A DNA stretch of 64,000 nucleotides. It comes from Chytridium lagenaria. Its lineage: Eukaryota; Chytridiomycota; Chytridiomycetes; Chytridiales; Chytridiaceae. Position 1 is the first letter of the stretch, and each line of letters opens with the position of its first letter. The DNA lies in NCBI GenBank assembly GCA_025449115.1, contig JAHLKC010000157.1:1-64000 (forward strand), written 5' to 3'. Made by a program: the position numbers and the translations under genes. Positions 11,456 to 23,846 of the stretch are shown here, piece by piece. The notes beneath the pieces are model-generated. The model searched no databases. It was not told where the DNA came from and was given only the letters and a program-made list of their open reading frames with translations.

Positions 11456-11556
11456 AAGAACTGTCTGGGTCTGAAAATCCTATTGTTGATCTCTGTGCCG
11501 CACAAATGTGAGGCTACTTCTGTTCATTTTATATTGGGTTGATTGGAACATGAAGC

Positions 11557-13255
11557 ATGGCTGACGCTATACGTCTCCTCGACAGCTCAGGATCACGAGT
11601 ATTGGATTCAGTCTCAACGGAATACGAGGACTCTTTTTGTTTGGAATCGTTTGGTGACCTCATTACTTACCATGCGGAAAGCGAGCCAAAGGGGGAGAAG
11701 GCTTTTATCATTGCAAGAGTGCAAACATGGGATCCAAAGCAACCTGATAAGGCGTTTTATTCTTACTATGATGCCTTTCAACTCAACAAGATCCTGTTTC
11801 AAACACAGGTGAAGATATTGCCGCTTGTTTCATATAACATTTTTGGAGAAGAACTTACGTATGATTGTTTGTTTTTTTTTATAAAAAACCAAAAAAAAAG
11901 GTCTATCTTGGGAAGAAACTTATCCATCGGCTGCACGTCCTAAATCCGTTGACGAACACAGATATCATTGGAAATGTTCAATACTTCATGGTGAAGGGAT
12001 CACGCGTTGAAGGAGCCAAACCAAAAACTATAGACATTCCGATAGTAGAGAAATCCGCTCCTTTGAAGGAATCCCCAACTTTTGGAAGCGCCCGCTAAAG
12101 TAGAGTCAAAGAAGAGATCAGTTCAACTACCTCCGCCTATCTCAACGACAAGAAGCGGCCCACCTATTCTAAATGATCCCTCTATGCTTATTTCACCCAC
12201 TGTTCGGGAGTGGAGGCAGGGAACACGACATGGACACGAGCAGGACCGGTCGTGGTGGATATCTCGGAATCAGAGGTGGCGATATATCTCGTCGAAAGAG
12301 CAGTATTGCCATTCTTTTGCGTCGAGTGTCTCAGGCTGTCTCACCGCCGAAAGGCGGCCACGTCTCCGTACCAGGAAACGCTGCTGCATCGATTACTTCC
12401 AACGCGAGTCAAATGCGGAGGCTACATCAAGCCATCAAAAATCCATGTCTGGAACTCTTGACAAGGAGGGTGCTAGCGCTGTTCGCCAAAAGCGTTTAGC
12501 GTCAATCACACCCAAAGATGTGGAGATGCTTTCCAAAACTCCAACCTCTCCCATCAAGCTAAAGTCAAACGGAACCTCTCCTCAAAGCCGTGCTGAAGCT
12601 CCTGCAGGACAATTACACGATTTGCGTGCCCGTTTCACCGAATGATATTACAGCCATGACCCCAAAGACAGTAAAATCTAGAAGAAGGTCTCTGTCGTAT
12701 GCCAACACGTGTAATGCGGGTGGAACAGCTGCCTCTTATGATGAGTGGCTTACTGCTATGACAGCGGAAAGGCGAAATGGCAACATTAAGGAAGACTACG
12801 ATGCGTCACCATTTAGTCAAAGCAATGTTTTCTCGCCGAAATCAGCTACAATCAAAGAAGTGGATGAGGACGTAAAGAAGAGGACGAAAAGGAGGAAAAG
12901 CCCTCAGCGAGCCCGTTCCAAGGCGCGAACGTAGTGAAGGAAAGGCCAATTCAAACTTTCGACGCTGTGCTTTTTGCAACCGATAATGACTTTTTGGAAT
13001 CGTCAAGGATTCGCAGTATCTTTAAGCAGAATGCAGTGCACAGAAGATGCTGTTTTGTTCGAGATGAAGGAGTTTACCGGCGTCGAGGTTGCTGAGTCTC
13101 CAGTAATTATCATCGTCGAGGATAACCCTGCATGCGAATTCTGCTACCCAAGTCCAGCGACTTTGAACAGGGCGACACCTCTAATGAGGACCTTTCATAG
13201 AACGAAATGCTATATAGCAGCATTTTTACTCATTCTCGCCATGTTCTTTTTGTAA
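11557..13255 (+). CDS. Hypothetical protein with N-terminal globular domain and C-terminal TM helix
   Basis: Starts MADAIRLLDSSGSRVLD at 11557. Residues of about 30-130 look globular: CLESFGDLITYHAE, then FIIARVQTWDPKQPDK, FYSYYDAFQLNKILFQTQ, an intron (about 11809-11900), KKLIHRLHVLNPLTN and IIGNVQYFMVKG. The middle (12080-12940) is Ser/Pro/Arg-rich and of unclear frame, with at least two frame slips (near 12200 and 12470-12600). The C-terminal part has DAVLFATDNDFLESSRIRSI and FEMKEFTGVEV and ends in one hydrophobic helix (CYIAAFLLILAMFFL, stop at 13255). The layout suggests a C-tail-anchored membrane protein. I cannot name the domain. Confidence 0.55.
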
Positions 13256-13601
13256 GTGCTTGCTTTATTCGTATATTAGTAGATGCTGATGAAAAAAATA
13301 CTACAAATACGATACCAAACATTTATAATTAGTATATTCTTGTAAGTTCTTTGATATCTTTAATATCCTACGATGCAAGACATCACTAATACCTCTTTCC
13401 AGCACACTGCGGGACAACTCCAACAAATCGAGCGCGCCAACCACAACCAACACAAAACCTTAGGCCAAAAATTTAGATTTAAAATAAATGGGTAGCAGCC
13501 TTGGAGCCATGCATAATTCGATATTCTTCTTCATTTACATGTGTAATTTTTGATTCCGAAAAACTCGAAATTAAAATCGCAAGTGCAAGTAATGCCAACT
13601 T
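13256..13601. other. Convergent intergenic spacer
   Basis: About 345 nt between the stop at 13255 and the CSN1 stop at 13602. It is AT-rich and contains no open frame or RNA gene I can support. It is one of the longest spacers inside the gene array. Confidence 0.5.
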
Positions 13602-15226
13602 TTAATGCTCCACTTCCACCGCAGAAACATACATATCCTGCCGCTGCAACAAAACGCGTAGCAGCAATCCCTTGGTCTCGACAGAGAAGTCCACTCCAAG
13701 CTTAACGGCCTTCTCGAACACCTTTGTCCTTTGATCCTCCATCTTGCGTTTAAGAACCTTTGCGGAATTTTCAGATATACAACGATACACCGAAGTACTA
13801 ACCTTGTTGTGGCTGTCGATGCGCGCTTGCAATTGGTTACTAACAATAAGAGAGGCAAGCTCCTGCTCCAGGCTTCCAACAGTGGTATCAAATGCGACCG
13901 CCATTTTTGTAATATCGACAGAAAGGAAAGGTGAAAAGTATTGAACCATAGCCTTTTGACGAATAGATTCCAAAAGAGCATCAACATGGCTATGGAGGAA
14001 CAAGTCCAAAAGGAGTTCGCTCTAAAATACAAATCAATAATTGCAGACAAGAGAATAACTACCTTCATAGACTTAAGAACTTTTAAGCATGTGTTGTAAT
14101 TCGAGTTGTGGAAGGATGAAAGAACTTCACGAATGCGAGGCTCAGTTTCGACAAATGCCTTAAAATTGGTATTCTCAAAACACCTTCCTCTTCAACTCGT
14201 CCCTATCAAATGATGCAAGCGCACAAAGACCACCGTAGATAGCAATATCACTTGGCGTCAACACCTTTCATGAAAAGTTAGTCGATGTATAGTAAAATGA
14301 AACTTACATCTGGCAGACTCGAACTCAATTCAAAAGGGATTTCCAGCAAGGCTCGTGCGGCAACCCTGTACTTTGCTGCATCCAGGTTCGCGAGTGCCAG
14401 ATAGCAACGTAACTTGCCAACAAGTAAAGGCTTTTCGGGGGAATCTATTGTTCCTTCCGCTTTGGCCGCGTAGCTATGAACATGCGCAGTGTTCATCATG
14501 CAGAAACTAACCTATGGAGAATGAGAACTTCCAGACAAGATATAAATATTCTGACTACCTTGATGGCGTTCATGCACATATCGACCATATGCTTAGAAGT
14601 GGTGCAGTAATCCCGTGTCCGCGAGTAGGATTTCAACGAGTTCTGAAAGTCTCCAGCCTGGTAATAAAGATCACCGAGATCCTGATGCCCCATCTTTAAA
14701 CCGACATCAATACATCATTACAAAACGTCGAACCAACCCTGATGCTCTCTTTAATCAAATTATTCTTGTAGTCCTTTAACTCCACTTCAAGCTTCTCCAG
14801 TTGAGTTCGGACATGCCTTGATGTCGTGTCCAACCAATCCAAGTCGGCATCCACTTGCGGCGACCCCAAAGAGCTCAAAAGTGCGTGCAAAGTCTGGTAG
14901 ATGTGGTTGTACTTTGCTGTGCTTAATGTGGACTTTTTTGTTTCCTCCAATGCCAGCTTTAATGCATCAATCTGAAGGTGGGCACACTTCCGCAATGAAT
15001 TCAAGTCGCATGATCTTTGGAATCCTGGTTGGTAATCAGACGTCATGCTCCTCTGCTCACAAAGCCTTTTGCTAACCTGAGTATCCGGATACATATCCCT
15101 CGATGTCGATGTTTACATCGGACACCACGTTCCTGTTGGGTCTCTTGCGCTATGAGATGTTTGGTTCATTGCATGGCTGAACAAATAAGATACCTCCAAC
15201 GCAACGCCAACGTCTTCTCTTTCCAT
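13602..15226 (-). CDS. CSN1: COP9 signalosome subunit 1
   Basis: The second COP9 signalosome subunit in the window. The start is [11 protein letters not shown] at 15226, an intron (about 15147-15192), then [14 protein letters not shown] matching the conserved start of the N-terminal domain. Next are [24 protein letters not shown], the repeat-region motif [37 protein letters not shown] (14560-14740), [38 protein letters not shown] (about 14180-14260), and the PCI domain with [18 protein letters not shown] (about 13900) and ARIDSHNKV. One frame slip lies near 14975. The C-terminal tail is shorter than in animals. Several introns of about 40-60 nt interrupt it. Confidence 0.93.
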
Positions 15227-15371
15227 TGTGTTTTGTAATAAAATAAAAGGGGACAAGCAATTTATCAGACAAGTGTTCAGGTAATAAAAGCCCCTCGATC
15301 TACTGGCCCACTTCTGCATTCTGCCGTTTCTCATCACAGACACCTTATCCCGTCTCCTTACCATTGATAGC

Positions 15372-16533
15372 ATGGCTGCCCAAGAGAACCAAACCGTTGA
15401 GAAGACTATTGGGGTTGCACTTTTTGGAGCTGGCATCTTTGCCAAGACAGGTATCTCTCATGTTAAAGCTTTGCAAAGATGTTTTCCGTTTATGCTGATG
15501 TGTTGCTGTATGCTAAAGGCTAATCGTCGTCATTGTAGCCCTCCTCCCAGCTATCCTCGCCCCTTCTTCGCCTTTTAAACTACTCGCGGTTTACTCTCGC
15601 TCCCATGCCTCCGCCTCCTCTCTCATCTCATCCCTTCCTACCTCCTACCCACATCCAGCATATACCACGATGATCTCTCTCCCACCACCTCTCTCCCCTC
15701 TCCCCTCGCAGACCTCCTTGCGCGAGTGACATTCCCGCCATCATCATGGCTCTCCCAATTCCAACTCAACCGGACCATATTACCCAATGCCTCCTCGCAT
15801 CCAAACACGTTCTTTCAGAAAAACCCATTTCTCCCTCCCTCGCTCTTACGCGTTCACTCACTGCAATCCCCCGAGCATCTGGATGGTAGCCGAAAACTAC
15901 CGCTTTGAAAGCCTCCTCCGTCGCGCATCATCTCTCGTTAAACATATCGGTAATATCGTTACATTTGCCACCACGTGGCATGTGGGTGTTGCTAAAGATG
16001 TGTCTTATCATGCGACAGAGTGGAGGAAAATACCTGATTATCAGGGTGGGTTTTTACTTGACGGCGGAGTTCATGTTGTGGCCGCTTTGAGGTTGATATT
16101 GGCCGATCGTGTTTCGCACGTCTCGGCCTTAACACATCTGTCGCAGCCACATCTTCCCCCTGTTGATACGCTAAGCGCGACGCTTCGAACGATTAAAGGG
16201 TCGACTGGGACGTTGAACATGACGTACGGGTCCTCTATTCAAAAGGAGATGAGGTTATTGGTTGTCGGTGAGGAGGGTTTCGTAGACGTTTCGAGGAGAG
16301 GGCGAGTGGGCGGAGGGTGGGAGTGGGTTGTAAGATTTGAGAGTAAGGAGGGAAAGGGTGAGGAAGTTGGGGGCGTTGATGGGGTTGAGAATGAAGTGGT
16401 TGCGTTTGGAGAGGCCATTGCCAAGGGGAATGTGGATGAGAGGGGCGCGCCCGAAGAAGCTTTCAGAGATTTGGCGTTGCTTGAGGCGATGTTAAAGTCA
16501 AATGGGAATATGGTGGAGGTGGAGATGTTCTAA
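15372..16533 (+). CDS. Gfo/Idh/MocA-family NAD(P)-dependent oxidoreductase
   Basis: A Rossmann-fold oxidoreductase. The N-terminus has VALFGAGIFAKT with the glycine-rich nucleotide-binding loop (15412-15450), followed by an intron (about 15451-15538). Then come LLPAIL, a variable stretch with a frame slip around 15700, IPTQPDHITQCLLASKHVLSEKPIS (the EKP motif typical of the family, near 15830), MVAENYRFE, and a long C-terminal domain with GGFLLDGGVHVVAALRL (16045-16095, the catalytic-region GxxxDxGxH pattern) and a final EEAFRDLALLEAMLKS. The substrate cannot be told. It contains an intron and sits among eukaryotic genes, so contamination is unlikely. Confidence 0.85.
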
Positions 16534-16745
16534 TCATAAATTGAAGTTTTGTTGTCTGTCGTCTGACTTCCATTCGAATTCTTTCATTCTCTGTGCTGTT
16601 ACCTTTTCTTTTTACCGCTTTATTTTCTTCAACTGAATAACAAAATGGCAAAGTAATAACAATTATGAATGGCGCGGTTATGCTATTATCAGCATATGCG
16701 TAAATGATACCTTCGCCTTATTATGCTCAGCACAACGCTTGAATC

Positions 16746-19700
16746 TCAGCTAAAACCGACGACAACTGGCCCATTAGTGGTCCTCGGAACTGGCGCCAAT
16801 CTATCTTTTCCATTAAGAAGAACAAACGCCTCCTTTGCCGATCCATTTCGGACCATCTACAGCAAACTGAATTAAAACCGTAACAAGCAGAAAATTAGGT
16901 TACCAAAGTGCCAACGGCCATCCCAGAATCGGTACTTGCTCTCTTCGTCAAATTCAAGTGTAAGGCGCTGCCAGATAGTAAGTCAAATGAATTTTTAATA
17001 TCCTCACTTCATTCAAAGCCTCAATCAGGTCAACGGCAGCCCCTTCGTCTCTTTTTTCAATAAACAAGATCGCGAGACTTCGGAATGTTAGCTTAAAAAT
17101 TTAAATCGCCTTACTTTGCAAGAAGAGTACTCAGAGATATCGCCATTTGCTTATTTCCAGCACAGGCTGCATTTCCAATTGTTTAACTGCGTTCAAGATC
17201 TAAAAAATTTATGAGACACTCAGAGAAATAAACCATACCTGATCCCTTGACTGGAAGATGACAGCACGAGCAGCCTCCGTAACAAAATAATTTGATAAAC
17301 TCTTAAGGGCTAACATAACATTGACAGCAGAAGCCGATGTCGAATTTATAGTCGAAACAAGCAAGGGCAAAAGCTCATTCAAGGTAGTGGCAGCCACTGG
17401 AAGCGACATTATCATGAAACGAACAAGATCTAGGCCTGGAAAGCGCGTCAAAAACCCCTTTCACTGTACTAGATTAATATACCAGGAAACCTCATGCTTT
17501 CCCGGCCAATTAAATGCTATCTTCTTCAAAGCGGGGGCGTATTGTGAGAGAAGGTCTTCCTTTACCTCAGTAGATAACGCCGTAAAAAGGGGCTTCCAGA
17601 CCCTGTCGCTCAGACTCGTTCAGCTTGAAGTCCCCCTAAGCTATTAGTATACTTGCTTGATTCTCAAACTCACGGAGATTTTTCACTGAACTCCACAAGT
17701 TTCGAATTGAAGGGGGCTGAGCTTTATCACTTTGAAAAAGGAATATTCTTTCTAAAGGCGATGTAAAAAACAACACAGCAAAGTGAATGAGCATAGAGAG
17801 AAAGGAGATGGAACAAACCCAAAGGAAGCAAAGAGGCCTGAAAATAAATGAATAATATTTAAAGTTAGTATGTATTAGAAAAGGGGATTTATCAACAAAG
17901 CTCACTTTCGCTGCAGTAGAGCTACTGCTTCCTATATCGCACGTTAGACGAAATCAGGTCCAGGAAATATTACCTGTAAATGGATCAGGATTGCTGTAAC
18001 CAGTGGTTGTGGTAAGGGAAACGCCTTCCGCATTCTGGATAATAAACTGTGCTATCTTATCGAGATAGTCCTGTGGCAGCTCATGATCGTAAATGAACTG
18101 CTGAGCAGCAGCGTAGGGATTATCTACAAGTAAGAAAGCTACCTTCGATTGTCCAAACCTGACGCGTTAAAAGGTAGCTTTAAACTGGGACCTTCGCCGA
18201 TATCAACATCGAACACATAGTCATACTCCTTTCCATGGAAAAGTTGTTTCCGGTTGGAGCCAATACTATCAACGACGGTCCCGACTTTAACCCAAATGGC
18301 GTCGGTATCACTCCACTGATGAGCTTCAATAGAGCCGTTATTCTTGATCATCACAACTTGACCCTTCCTTCCTGAGATAAAAATTAATGGGGAAGTCTTA
18401 AACGCCATGTACCTGGCCTTGTCAGAACATCTGGAGTGGAGAGCTTCGTCTGGTCAACATCCCAGTTTTACTTAAAGGTTATAATAATTTTATAGAACTA
18501 GCTTACGATGATATGGCAAATTCTGACACGCCTTTCTCAAAAGCCTTTTAAAGTAAGTATTACATCTTAATGATTATAGCAAACCTCAGTTGTTTCAGCA
18601 TCCGCAAAGCGGCTACTCTCCGTTGTAAAAATGCGGACTTGACCATCACTGCAAGCGCACGCGATATCGCCATTCGGGAGTGCTTTCACACCCCAAATAG
18701 ATGTACAAGGCATCAAGATATCTTGGACTGACTCCGTACCTGAACATTGGTAACAAAAGAGAATAAGTATAGTGAAAAGTGAAGGGAAGTATAAGTTTAG
18801 TAACCACCAATACCATTCCAAATCCGAACGCTCCTATCTTCTCCACCAGATATGTAGTCTCCTGAGGGAAGAACATCAATCGAGTAAACGAAAGAAGAGT
18901 GCCCGAAAAGTTCTTTCAAGCAAGTGCCATTTAAATTCCACAATTTCAAAGAGCTTCGCAATAAAATCAGAATTTGAAGGGTCGTTGCTCAAACCTGTCG
19001 TTAGAAGCAGACAAAAATTCATTTTCTGAAATGTATGCCAGCCCTCTAACAGCATCTGTGTGCCCTTTAAATGTCTTAATGCATTTCCCACCATCCCACA
19101 TTTTTATAGTTTTATCAGCAGAGCCTAATCCAATTAACAATTGAGAGTAGCGCTATACGATAGGTTACCAGTAAGAACTGCCCCACTGGCTATGGGCAAG
19201 ACAGCCCAAACGGCCTGCTCGTGGCCTTGCAAAACGTGCGTTTCCGAAAAATTCACCCAGACTCGTGCTGTTCTAAAGAGGATTTAGATAAATTAAATCG
19301 AATTCCATACTTATCCCAGGATCCAGATACGATAGTAGTTCCCGATGTTGCCAGAGCGCATACAGTGTCACTGTGGCCGATAAGAGTATAAAGGGGGTTT
19401 TTTTGGGTCATATCATAGACGTTGATAAGCTTATCAGAGCCTCCAGTGACAATCAATCCTGAGCCATTAGATTCGAATAAGACTCATGCAAACCATTAGG
19501 GAATTCGGGCACAGGGTGAACGTAAGTTACGGCGTTAATGAAGTGGCTGTGGCCTTCGAAAGTCGACTCGACTTCAAAGATGCTGGTGGCTCCCAATCTA
19601 CGCCATGACAAGAGCTTTGAATCTCGGGAGACAGAGAAAAGAGTATCACTGTTCGCACATGTAACCCCCCGCACCTAGACCAATAGAAGTGGTGAGACGC

Positions 19701-19791
19701 GCATGCATGCAGAGTCTCTTACGTCTTGCGTGTGAGCGGTCAAGACTGCTGACAACTTGAACATTGGACTCTGACTCAAATTTTTGGACAT
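16746..19791 (-). CDS. DOA1: Doa1/Ufd3/PLAA ubiquitin-binding WD-repeat protein
   Basis: A Cdc48/p97 cofactor that binds ubiquitin and acts in ubiquitin recycling and endolysosomal sorting. The start is [17 protein letters not shown] at 19791. WD repeats follow ([46 protein letters not shown], 18570-19700). The PFU ubiquitin-binding domain is unmistakable at 18139-18408: [44 protein letters not shown]. Downstream, exons from about 18130 to 16750 form the PUL armadillo domain that binds Cdc48 ([12 protein letters not shown] region near 18050-18080), ending [18 protein letters not shown] and NGPVVVGFS at 16746. It is divergent from VPS16 with 83 nt between starts. Confidence 0.93.
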
Positions 19792-19874
19792 GGCTGGAGA
19801 CACACCTCCTCATGGATTATGGTATCCGCCTCTTATTAAGACTTTACTAAGGTCATATTCTAGGAATCTCCTGC

Positions 19875-22800
19875 ATGATAGATTCTACAGGTTTTGGAAT
19901 ATCCTTACAATCTTTTTGTAAACGACGTAGGAAGTTGGACATTTATGATTTAGAATGGACTGGGATAGATTTGAGCAAATCTCGAGTTGCATGTGCACCA
20001 TATGGCGGGCCAATAGGTTCGTAATTCAGTTAATGTTTGCTTAACATTCAAAGCTGTCGTCCGGGACGAAAATAAGCTCCTTAATCTTCATCAAAACTTC
20101 TCTGCAAGACCAATTATTCAAGTCTTCAGTTGTGCCGGCCGTCTTTTGGAACAATATCCCGTAGATGATGGAAAGTTGGTTGGCATGGGTTGGAACAGCA
20201 GCGAAAATCTTGTGTGCGTCATGGAGAATGGCCTAGTTGTTATGTATGGCCTCAGCGGAGTTATTCGAAAATTCTCGTTGGGTGAGCATGCTCGCGAGTC
20301 GGGTGTTATCGACTGCAAATTTTGGGATTCTGGTCTGGTCGCCTTGACTGGTGATCTCAGATATCTCGCCGTTGCCGATTTTGCTGAGCCAAGGTCAAAG
20401 CTCTTGGCAGATCCCAGTAAGTTATATTTTATTTTATTTTCTTTCTCTGGATGCCATGATGTTAGCTTTCCCACTTTATTTTGACCTTCAACTCTTGTAT
20501 TTCTCAGAATTTAAAGACTTTCCTCACGCGTGGTGTGTCATACCTCCGCAGCACTCTTTAAGTCGACATATTGAGGTCTTAGCTGCCGTTGGGCCACAAT
20601 AGTGACGATAGATCTTAACAGTGTTCAAGATCAGGTATTTTGTTTTGTCTAACTTCGCTTAATTTTCGAAAAGTTGATCAGCTTTGGGCCTTTTCGGTTC
20701 ATTCGGCTTTCGCCGGATGGAAAGTTTGTCGCTATCTTTTCTGCGGATGGGCGACTGTCAGTGGTCTCAACGGACTTCCAGAGAAATTTGGCAGAATTTT
20801 CAACGAGCTCAAAAAGTCTGCCACTTAATATCGCATGGTAACCTCACATGTCCAATGCACTTTAATAAGCTTTTCTTACGTAAAGGTGTGGATCTGATTC
20901 AGTCATACTTCATTGGCATGATATCGTTTTGGTAATTGGGCCTTTTGGGGATTGGATTAAGTAAGATAATTTCGCAGTTATTATGACTTATCTTTAGATA
21001 TAGCGTGGATGGAGAAGTGTGTCTTTTTTCGGAAGTGGATGGAATACGCCTGATATCCCGAGATCGTGTCTCTTTCCTTCAAAGAGTTCCTGGTATAATA
21101 TGACATCGAAGCACCTTTAACGCTAAAAAGAGCCCGTCGAGAGCGTTTTCAAAGTGGGATCTACAACACCTGGGGCATTTCTATACGACGCCCACGATCA
21201 CTTCGAGGTACTAATGTTACAATAATATTCTTACAAGTTTTAGCGCAAAAGTCCAAGGGCTGACGAGAACGTGCGCAGTATTAGGACGAGTATGCAGGAG
21301 GCTGTGGAGGCTTGTCTTGAAGCTGCTTTAAATGAATTTGACACGACGCAACAGAAGCAACTTTTGAAGGTGAGACTTTAAGGCTTCCGTATCTAAGGAG
21401 AGCAAGGCCGCTTCTTTTGGTAAAGCATACCTATCTGCGTATCAGTCAGCCCGTTTTGTAAAAACCTGTGAACTTCTCCGAGTTTTGAATTGGGCTAGGA
21501 GTGAAAGTATCGGCATTCCTATTACATTTTCTCAGTTACTTAATACGATCGTTGAAACGTGTTGACTTTTCTTAGATATCTACAACTCGGCCCAGAGATT
21601 TTTGTAAATAGGCTTTTGTCGCGGAACTTGCATCAGCTGGCCTTCGATTCCTGCAAGCTTCTCAATCTTCCCTCAGAAAAAGTTGCCATAGACTGGGCAT
21701 GTAAAAAGGTTGAAAGGTAGTCTTAAGGATCTTTAAAACGAGCTGAAGGTGTTTAGATTAAGAGGAGATAGTGAAGGAGCATTTCAAGAGATAACAGAGG
21801 TTGTTCGAAAGCAGTTCAAAAATGCATCTTTGATCGAGGTCGCGAAAAAGGCATATACGAGCGGCTTCACAAAATTAGCAATCCAGGTTATACATATCAG
21901 AATTTGAATGCTTTAATCTTAACGATATTTTAGCTGCTTGAGCACGAAACAAACCCCTCATATCAAGTACCCTTACTCTTAAGTATGGAAGAAGACGAGA
22001 ACGCATTACGAAAGTCAATTGAAAGTGGCGATTCCGATATGGGTACTGGAAACTTTAAGTGCCGTCTTAACTTTTGCGTTCAGTCTTTACAGTTTTGTTG
22101 CACTTAAAAAGAAAACATCCTATCGCGGAATTTTTCCGACTGCTTCACGGAAAGTCTCTTGCGATCGCTCTGTTGGAAAAGTTCGCGAAGGAACATGACG
22201 TTCAATTATTAAAAGATTTCTACTATCAAGATGATCGTCGTGTTGATAGGGCGAATGTGGTACTTTTGGAAAACTTCGAGCAAACGGTGAATAATCTCTC
22301 AACCTTAATAATGCTAAAAGATAATAGCAATTGCCAGGAAAGCTCACGAAACTTCGCGAGTCTCAGAAAATATATTCTGAGGAAAAAGAAAAGGATTTTG
22401 AAGCCAAAGTGAGCATCCATAATTCTTTAAACGTATTTGGCTAACGTACATTGCAGTCCGTTGATGATCAAGTTAAGCTTTTGCAAGCTCAGTCTACTCT
22501 TGAACGCGAAATTGGACAAAGCTTTATAAACCTAACCGTAACAGAAACGGTTTTGAAATGTTTGGAGCTCGGGCATTTTAATCGAGCAGCGAAGATGAAG
22601 TCCGACTTTAAAGTTCCTGAGAAAAGGTTTAACTGGCTCAAGCTTCGTGCGATAGTGCAACAGGTAAGCGGTTTAATTTTATACTTATTGCTTACTTATG
22701 TAGAAAAATTGGGAGGGTCTGGAAAAGGTTGTATTATTCTTTATTGGACTTCTTCTCACATTATTGAAGTTCTGGAAGGCAAACTTAAAAATCATCCCAG

Positions 22801-23001
22801 CCATTCATATAGCGGATTTCCTTATACAAGTGAATGAGATAGAGCAGGCAAAGGTAATTTCATATTCACGTTTGTAAATTTTAAATCAATTTTATTCGGC
22901 GTTCAAAGATTTTGGCCGACAGCCTGGTTAAAACTCCTGCAACAGCCGCGGACGGAAACGCCATCTTGAATAGGATATCGGGTAGAAGAATACAGAGATA
23001 A
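19875..23001 (+). CDS. VPS16: VPS16, core subunit of HOPS/CORVET tethers
   Basis: A class C Vps core protein for endosome and vacuole fusion. The start is MIDSTGFGISLQSF at 19875, with LDIYDLEWTGIDLS and ACAPYGGPI matching the Vps16 N-terminus. The beta-propeller half includes LLEQYPVDDGKLVGMGW, KFSLGEHA, FRLISPSPDGKFVAIFSADG and YSVDGEVCLFSEVDGIRLIS (to about 21060). The C-terminal helical half includes ARFVKTCELLRVLNWAR (21440-21500), IAIDWACKKVERLRG, AKKAYTSGFTKLAIQLLEHE, VFTVLLHLK (22083), LKDFYYQDDRR (22211) and VPEKRFNWLKLRAI (22612), ending ILNRISGRRIQR at 23001. At least ten short introns are needed. It converges on the TRA2-like gene with 33 nt between stops. Confidence 0.93.
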
Positions 23002-23034
23002 AGTCCGTCGCAGTTGGCTTGTGCGGTTAATCCT

Positions 23035-23846
23035 TCATCTCCTGTCGTAATCCCTTCGCCTATCATCATACCGGTCGCGATCTCGCCTATCGTAACGGCG
23101 GTCATCATTACGGTCACGGTCACGACCGTCATAACGATCGCGCCTATCGTATCTGTCGCCACGCCTATCATCATATCTATCAACAAAACGGTCTATTTGC
23201 TGCGTTAGTACGGAATTTAATAAATAAATATGCCTTCGCGCTTGGGCGGTCCATGATATTTCCCAGGTGTGGGGTTACGTGCTCCTGCTCGTTTAGCCTT
23301 ACGAAATTAGAAAACCTTCGTACGAAGTGTAAGGTACCTTTTCAACCTTTATGGGACGCCCATCAACTTCTGCACCATTCATCCCGTCAACCGCCGCGTT
23401 AGCGCTGTCCAGTTCATAAAAGCTGACAAAACCAAACTTTCGAGATTCTTTGGTGTGTGGGTCATACCTAAGTGCGCATAGGTTAACCATCGCCAAATTG
23501 GAACCCTACATAATTGAGCACTTCTCTACCTATCAAAATGTTAGCGAGAGAATGCCGTCGGCCCAACTTTTCCAAACTTTGCAAATCGGTCTTCAAGATC
23601 TTCATCTCGGGTGCGCGAACTCAGTCCAGACACAAACAAGTTTGTGCCTGGGTTTTGCGAACCATCATCTCTGCTGCATTTTTAGCAATCACCCGCCATG
23701 TATTCTAACTTTTGTTCACGCCTGGGAGACCTGGAGTCGCTTCTATCACTATATCTCCTTTCTCGTTCTCGTTCTCTGTCTCTGTCGGGGCTCCTTGATG
23801 CACTCCTGCGACTCTCTCTCTCAACGTCTCCACTCTCCGACACCAT
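23035..23846 (-). CDS. TRA2: Transformer-2-like SR splicing factor
   Basis: An RNA-binding splicing regulator. The start MVSESGDVERESRRSASRS at 23846 opens an N-terminal RS/RE-rich domain. The RRM follows: NPGTNLFVSGLSSRTRDEDL (near 23620-23680), an intron (about 23500-23555), then ESRKFGFVSFYELDSANAAV with RNP1 KFGFVSF (near 23440) and GAEVDGRPIKVEK. The conserved TRA2 linker follows as AKRAGARNPTPGKYHGPPKR (23240-23300). The C-terminal tail is a run of Asp/Arg/Tyr repeats (RYDRRDRYD type, 23035-23190) instead of the usual RS domain. The start lies only 19 nt from the divergent MIOS start. Confidence 0.88.

Noticed and set aside
11257..11511. Plus-strand open frame of 84 codons upstream of the 11557 gene
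   Set aside because: Low-complexity composition without motifs; the opposite strand shows clustered cysteines and plausible splice sites, so I favour the minus-strand gene.
13571..14068. Minus-strand 165-codon open frame overlapping CSN1
   Set aside because: It is an alternative frame of the CSN1 PCI domain; only the frame ending at 13602 has family motifs.
23014..23208. Plus-strand Val/Ile/Thr-rich open frame that looks like a membrane segment
   Set aside because: It is the antisense shadow of the D/R/Y repeats of the TRA2-like gene.
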